A DNA stretch of 30,864 bases, taken from positions 1 to 30,864 of the forward strand of contig MSJI02000550.1 in NCBI GenBank assembly GCA_001931905.2, written 5' to 3'. Origin of the DNA: Cladosporium sp. IMV 00045 (taxonomy: Eukaryota; Ascomycota; Dothideomycetes; Cladosporiales; Cladosporiaceae). The notes beneath the pieces were generated by a model, which saw only the letters and a program-made list of their open reading frames with translations, made no database searches and had not been told where the DNA came from. Positions 29,501-30,864 of the stretch are shown piece after piece (position 1 is the first letter of the stretch; every line of letters starts with the position of its first letter). The position numbers were made by a program, and so were the translations under genes.

Positions 29501-29930
29501 CTGGTGACGTCTGAATCTTTTGCGGTGGCGCATCTGCGACTTGCTGTGCAGCAGGAATCTGCCGAGAACGCAACGATGTATGGAATGTTCGTGTGTGTAT
29601 TTGTGGCGAATGAGGTGTGCCGGAGAGCGATGTAGGTCTTCTGCGTGTATGCCTTTGGGTATTGATCGCGCCATGATTTCTCTTGAAGGCGAATGCATTC
29701 TCTGGCAATGCTAGATTCGAGGACGGCGTTGTCGAAGTCTCGCCAAGATTCACTTCGCGACAAGGTCCAGTAGTGCAGCTAAATGTCGTCCCAGATCGGT
29801 CTTGTGAAGAAGCGTTGCGAGCTCTGGTTATCGTCCTGACTTGATGGCGCGGAGCCGTCAAACGACAGCTCAGGCACACATAAGCCCGGCGGGCAGACTT
29901 CTGAGGCCGCGCATTATTGCGCGACAACAT
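26520..29930 (-). CDS. cyt-4: Mitochondrial RNase II-type exoribonuclease (CYT-4/Dss1 family)
   Basis: 3'-5' exoribonuclease of the mitochondrial matrix. The yeast relative Dss1 forms the mitochondrial degradosome with the Suv3 helicase; Neurospora CYT-4 acts in mitochondrial RNA turnover and processing. A single exon of 1136 residues, close to the family length. The first ~110 residues are Arg/Ser/Thr-rich with few acidic residues, as expected of a mitochondrial targeting sequence. The RNB catalytic domain carries VYCIDDAGAQEIDDGIS starting at residue 630, with metal-binding Asp634, Asp635, Asp642 and Asp643. HVHIANPTAFFDRDHPL and the later TSPLRRYGDMILHWQIE block complete it. ATG 29930 is the first start giving the targeting sequence. 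It is transcribed away from the molybdopterin synthase gene. Confidence in the family is very high. Confidence 0.95.
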   Translation of the reverse strand: MLSRNNARPQKSARRAYVCLSCRLTAPRHQVRTITRARNASSQDRSGTTFSCTTGPCREVNLGETSTTPSSNLALPENAFAFKRNHGAINTQRHTRRRPTSLSGTPHSPQIHTRTFHTSLRSRQIPAAQQVADAPPQKIQTSPEASSAIRAKLRRWQEENGKDLEELYKDQNLKEDVVDDDLRNLTRMSDVDKDSFTRRSEEQDYEQQAIAHFARAQAEDLEEDATDPRFLYMGDLVELEFPSSERSSLLAVYIRRNGPVSLFYTIQGRWLYVAERQIQYLLPGWVSPSLVEPLIEYLPSDEQLDDPEALQREAYVEDLSVPRHVAAPLVSRLVKFHRESLEIYRKHASTLDRAHDILAHPHDLRYGSLVSAASKLLGTPSNELPATALFTVRKALMHAGFGFNVDRRSHRVTGYIQIRSKDQVRMVEQVRTWMREWQDDLATMASMNPKQRLRHKRSKGAAIVSKFIEQAKEIVLKSREDREPTKFGNVGPSKVKREIKPDQDAVEITSESRFSEGEQELVRFMEAWACNNMFLGLPRINALPPLILQATGLYEDHGLDKWTGYVFLQELGTILPYENRVRFDQHLLLPSSQHSKPLQNLMNGIIGMESNPGFTDSMADIRHDWGDLPVYCIDDAGAQEIDDGISVERANHEDSDKPEWWVHVHIANPTAFFDRDHPLAKMARHMGETIYNPERTYMMLPRWSTQRHFSLAKNRPCLTFSARLDTKGRTLEKKIRAGTIRNVHRITPDEVNQLTGLKRDSTEKIELLVGGRPPPAKERASAIPNMTSANVEDLKMFQRLAEKRQDLRKAAGGVFFDSHKPETNVWQNWRYPGLAWDHPYRRGSRTVKGDPVIRMRTRPLINWFAAGHNMDILVREMMLLACEVSTAWCAERAIPTIYRGSVPKPDQSDPKAFFDNVCLPAMQKNNGEMPMHIGIEYIRNMGSVTLSTKPLAHKLLGLESYGKVTSPLRRYGDMILHWQIEAALREEARTGKTLITSGATLSGTTPNRDFLPFSASNLQTIMTGLHPREGMITRAKNYAEAFWQNMLLFRAHHYGEAKLPFETCRVYLPSKPWAMKQNVYAIIEDINMPCEMLPPEKAAGMPEPQAGDSWECTLESVNVFARMPLLKPFRLVSRFE

Positions 29931-30571
29931 GCTCGTCTGATGCGATATGCAAAGTGAGAATGTCGTGCGAGAGGTGTGAACAGGAGGGCGACTTTTGCCT
30001 CCCTCATGGGAAATGTTTCTGGCTTCCCTGGATCATAGACGAGAGGTAGGGAGATTGTTCGGATCTCCGACTGGCTGAATAGGTGATAGAGCATACTGTA
30101 CTGCTTATCGTAAGGTATTCAACTCTCACCAGTATGATTATTGGACATCAGAAAGTCATGATCCTCAATGTCCTCTATCAGATCATTTCTACCACGAGCA
30201 AAGATTCTCATTTTCTTCCATGAACCACATCCATCTCCCTCGTGAAAGCTGACGGACGGAATTGGCCAAGGGAACAGAGTCCAAGCTCGCAACGGCCATA
30301 CCCGATCACCGCCGCGGTTGTTATAATTCTTCCCTTCATCCCACTGGTCATCTTGTCTTCCCCTTCATACAATCAAATCATCAAGGTACGTCAACAATGC
30401 TCCCATTTCTCCCATTCCTTCACAGGATGAACAAAAATATAGCATGTATTACCCGAAAGCCCCCGGGCTAAAGTAGACAAAACATCAACCCTCTGAACAA
30501 TCATTTTCTCCTCACATTGCGGAAGAAATCACGTCTATGTTCTCAGCTAACAAGACTGGCACAGATATCCC
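29931..30571. promoter_or_regulatory. Divergent promoter region, CYT-4 / MOCS2A
   Basis: The two genes diverge over 641 bases. A GTACGT donor at 30386, an AGCTAAC branch near 30545 and a CACAG acceptor ending at 30564 could form a 179-nt intron in the MOCS2A 5' UTR, eight bases before its start codon. No protein frame of note is present. Confidence 0.45.
30386..30564 (+). other. Possible 5' UTR intron of the MOCS2A gene
   Basis: Splice motifs are good (GTACGT, AGCTAAC, CACAG) and the acceptor sits seven bases before the ATG. The length, 179 nt, is longer than coding introns here. There is no reading frame to test it, so transcript data would be needed. Confidence 0.35.
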
Positions 30572-30864
30572 ATGATGAGCTCTCAAAAGCCACCGGCTGG
30601 CCACTTTGCCATCTTGTACTTTGCGTCAGCTTCCTCTTACACCAAGAAGCAGCATGACTTCTTGCCTTCTCCTGTAGCCCTTGCTCAGCTGCCCGATCTC
30701 TTGGAGAAGCAATATCCGGGCATCAAAGAGAAAGTACTTGGAAGCTGTGCTCTGACTGTCAATTTGGATTATGTAGATATTGAGGAAGAGGTCGGCAAAG
30801 GAGATCAAGGCCTTATGGTACAAGCAGGAGACGAAGTAGCGGTGATTCCTCCTGTGAGCTCAGG
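30572..30864 (+). CDS. cnxG: Molybdopterin synthase small subunit (MoaD/MOCS2A), cut at last codon
   Basis: Sulphur-carrier subunit that donates thiocarboxylate sulphur to precursor Z with MOCS2B to make molybdopterin, the cofactor of nitrate reductase, xanthine dehydrogenase and sulphite oxidase. The frame from ATG 30572 (a second ATG follows at once) gives 97 codons up to the window edge. It starts MMSSQKPPAGHFAILYFASA and shows the family blocks LPDLLEKQYPGIKEKVL, SCALTVNLDYVDIEEE and QAGDEVAVIPPVSS, followed by a GG that begins a glycine codon. The ubiquitin-like fold and the C-terminal Gly fit the family. The last visible residues are Ser-Ser-Gly rather than the bacterial Gly-Gly; I recall fungal homologues ending this way, but could not check. 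Aspergillus calls this gene cnxG. Confidence 0.9.
   Translation, partial: MMSSQKPPAGHFAILYFASASSYTKKQHDFLPSPVALAQLPDLLEKQYPGIKEKVLGSCALTVNLDYVDIEEEVGKGDQGLMVQAGDEVAVIPPVSS

Overview
The window reads as nuclear DNA of a filamentous ascomycete (Pezizomycotina; a Dothideomycete is my best guess, but no marker here proves it). The signs are short spliceosomal introns (mostly 51-80 nt, with GT...AG ends and CTGAC or CTAAC branch sites), two Zn2Cys6 regulators, a secreted GH115 xylan glucuronidase, a CYT-4-type mitochondrial RNase II and a fungal MOCS2A. Genes lie on both strands with their own promoters, and there are no operons. I see no intact transposon, CRISPR array or biosynthetic cluster.

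Left part (1-9000): the 3' half of a secreted tyrosinase is followed by a small two-exon UPF0390 nucleolar-type gene on the minus strand, then a GH115 alpha-glucuronidase and a 981-residue Zn2Cys6 regulator. The GH115 gene reads as one open frame, but a 51-nt in-frame intron is almost certainly hidden in it. Its upstream region carries two exact GGCTAAA (XlnR/Xyr1-type) sites.

Middle (9000-20200): there is a small single-span membrane protein, a gene-poor stretch of about 1.9 kb, and a three-exon ribosomal protein eS19 gene (minus). Divergent from eS19 is the most unusual gene of the window: a membrane-anchored alpha/beta hydrolase fused to a CX5R phosphatase whose sequence resembles metazoan-type RNA 5'-triphosphatase/DUSP11. 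After it come a ubiquitin-like-looking conserved gene and a divergent Tim17-like membrane protein, an unresolved multi-exon orphan gene, a small His/Arg/Tyr-rich protein and a disordered acidic protein.

Right part (20200-30864): a 3.4-kb stretch without protein genes holds a structured tRNA-like RNA polymerase III unit and an 11-bp purine tandem repeat. It is followed by a second Zn2Cys6 regulator (two exons), the mitochondrial exoribonuclease CYT-4/Dss1 (minus) and, divergent from it, the molybdopterin synthase small subunit, cut by the window edge at its last codon.

Functionally, the tyrosinase, GH115 and its XlnR-like sites fit plant-wall and phenolic breakdown. eS19, UPF0390, CYT-4, the Tim17-like protein and MOCS2A are housekeeping genes. 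All exon borders are read by eye from splice motifs and frame, without transcript data.
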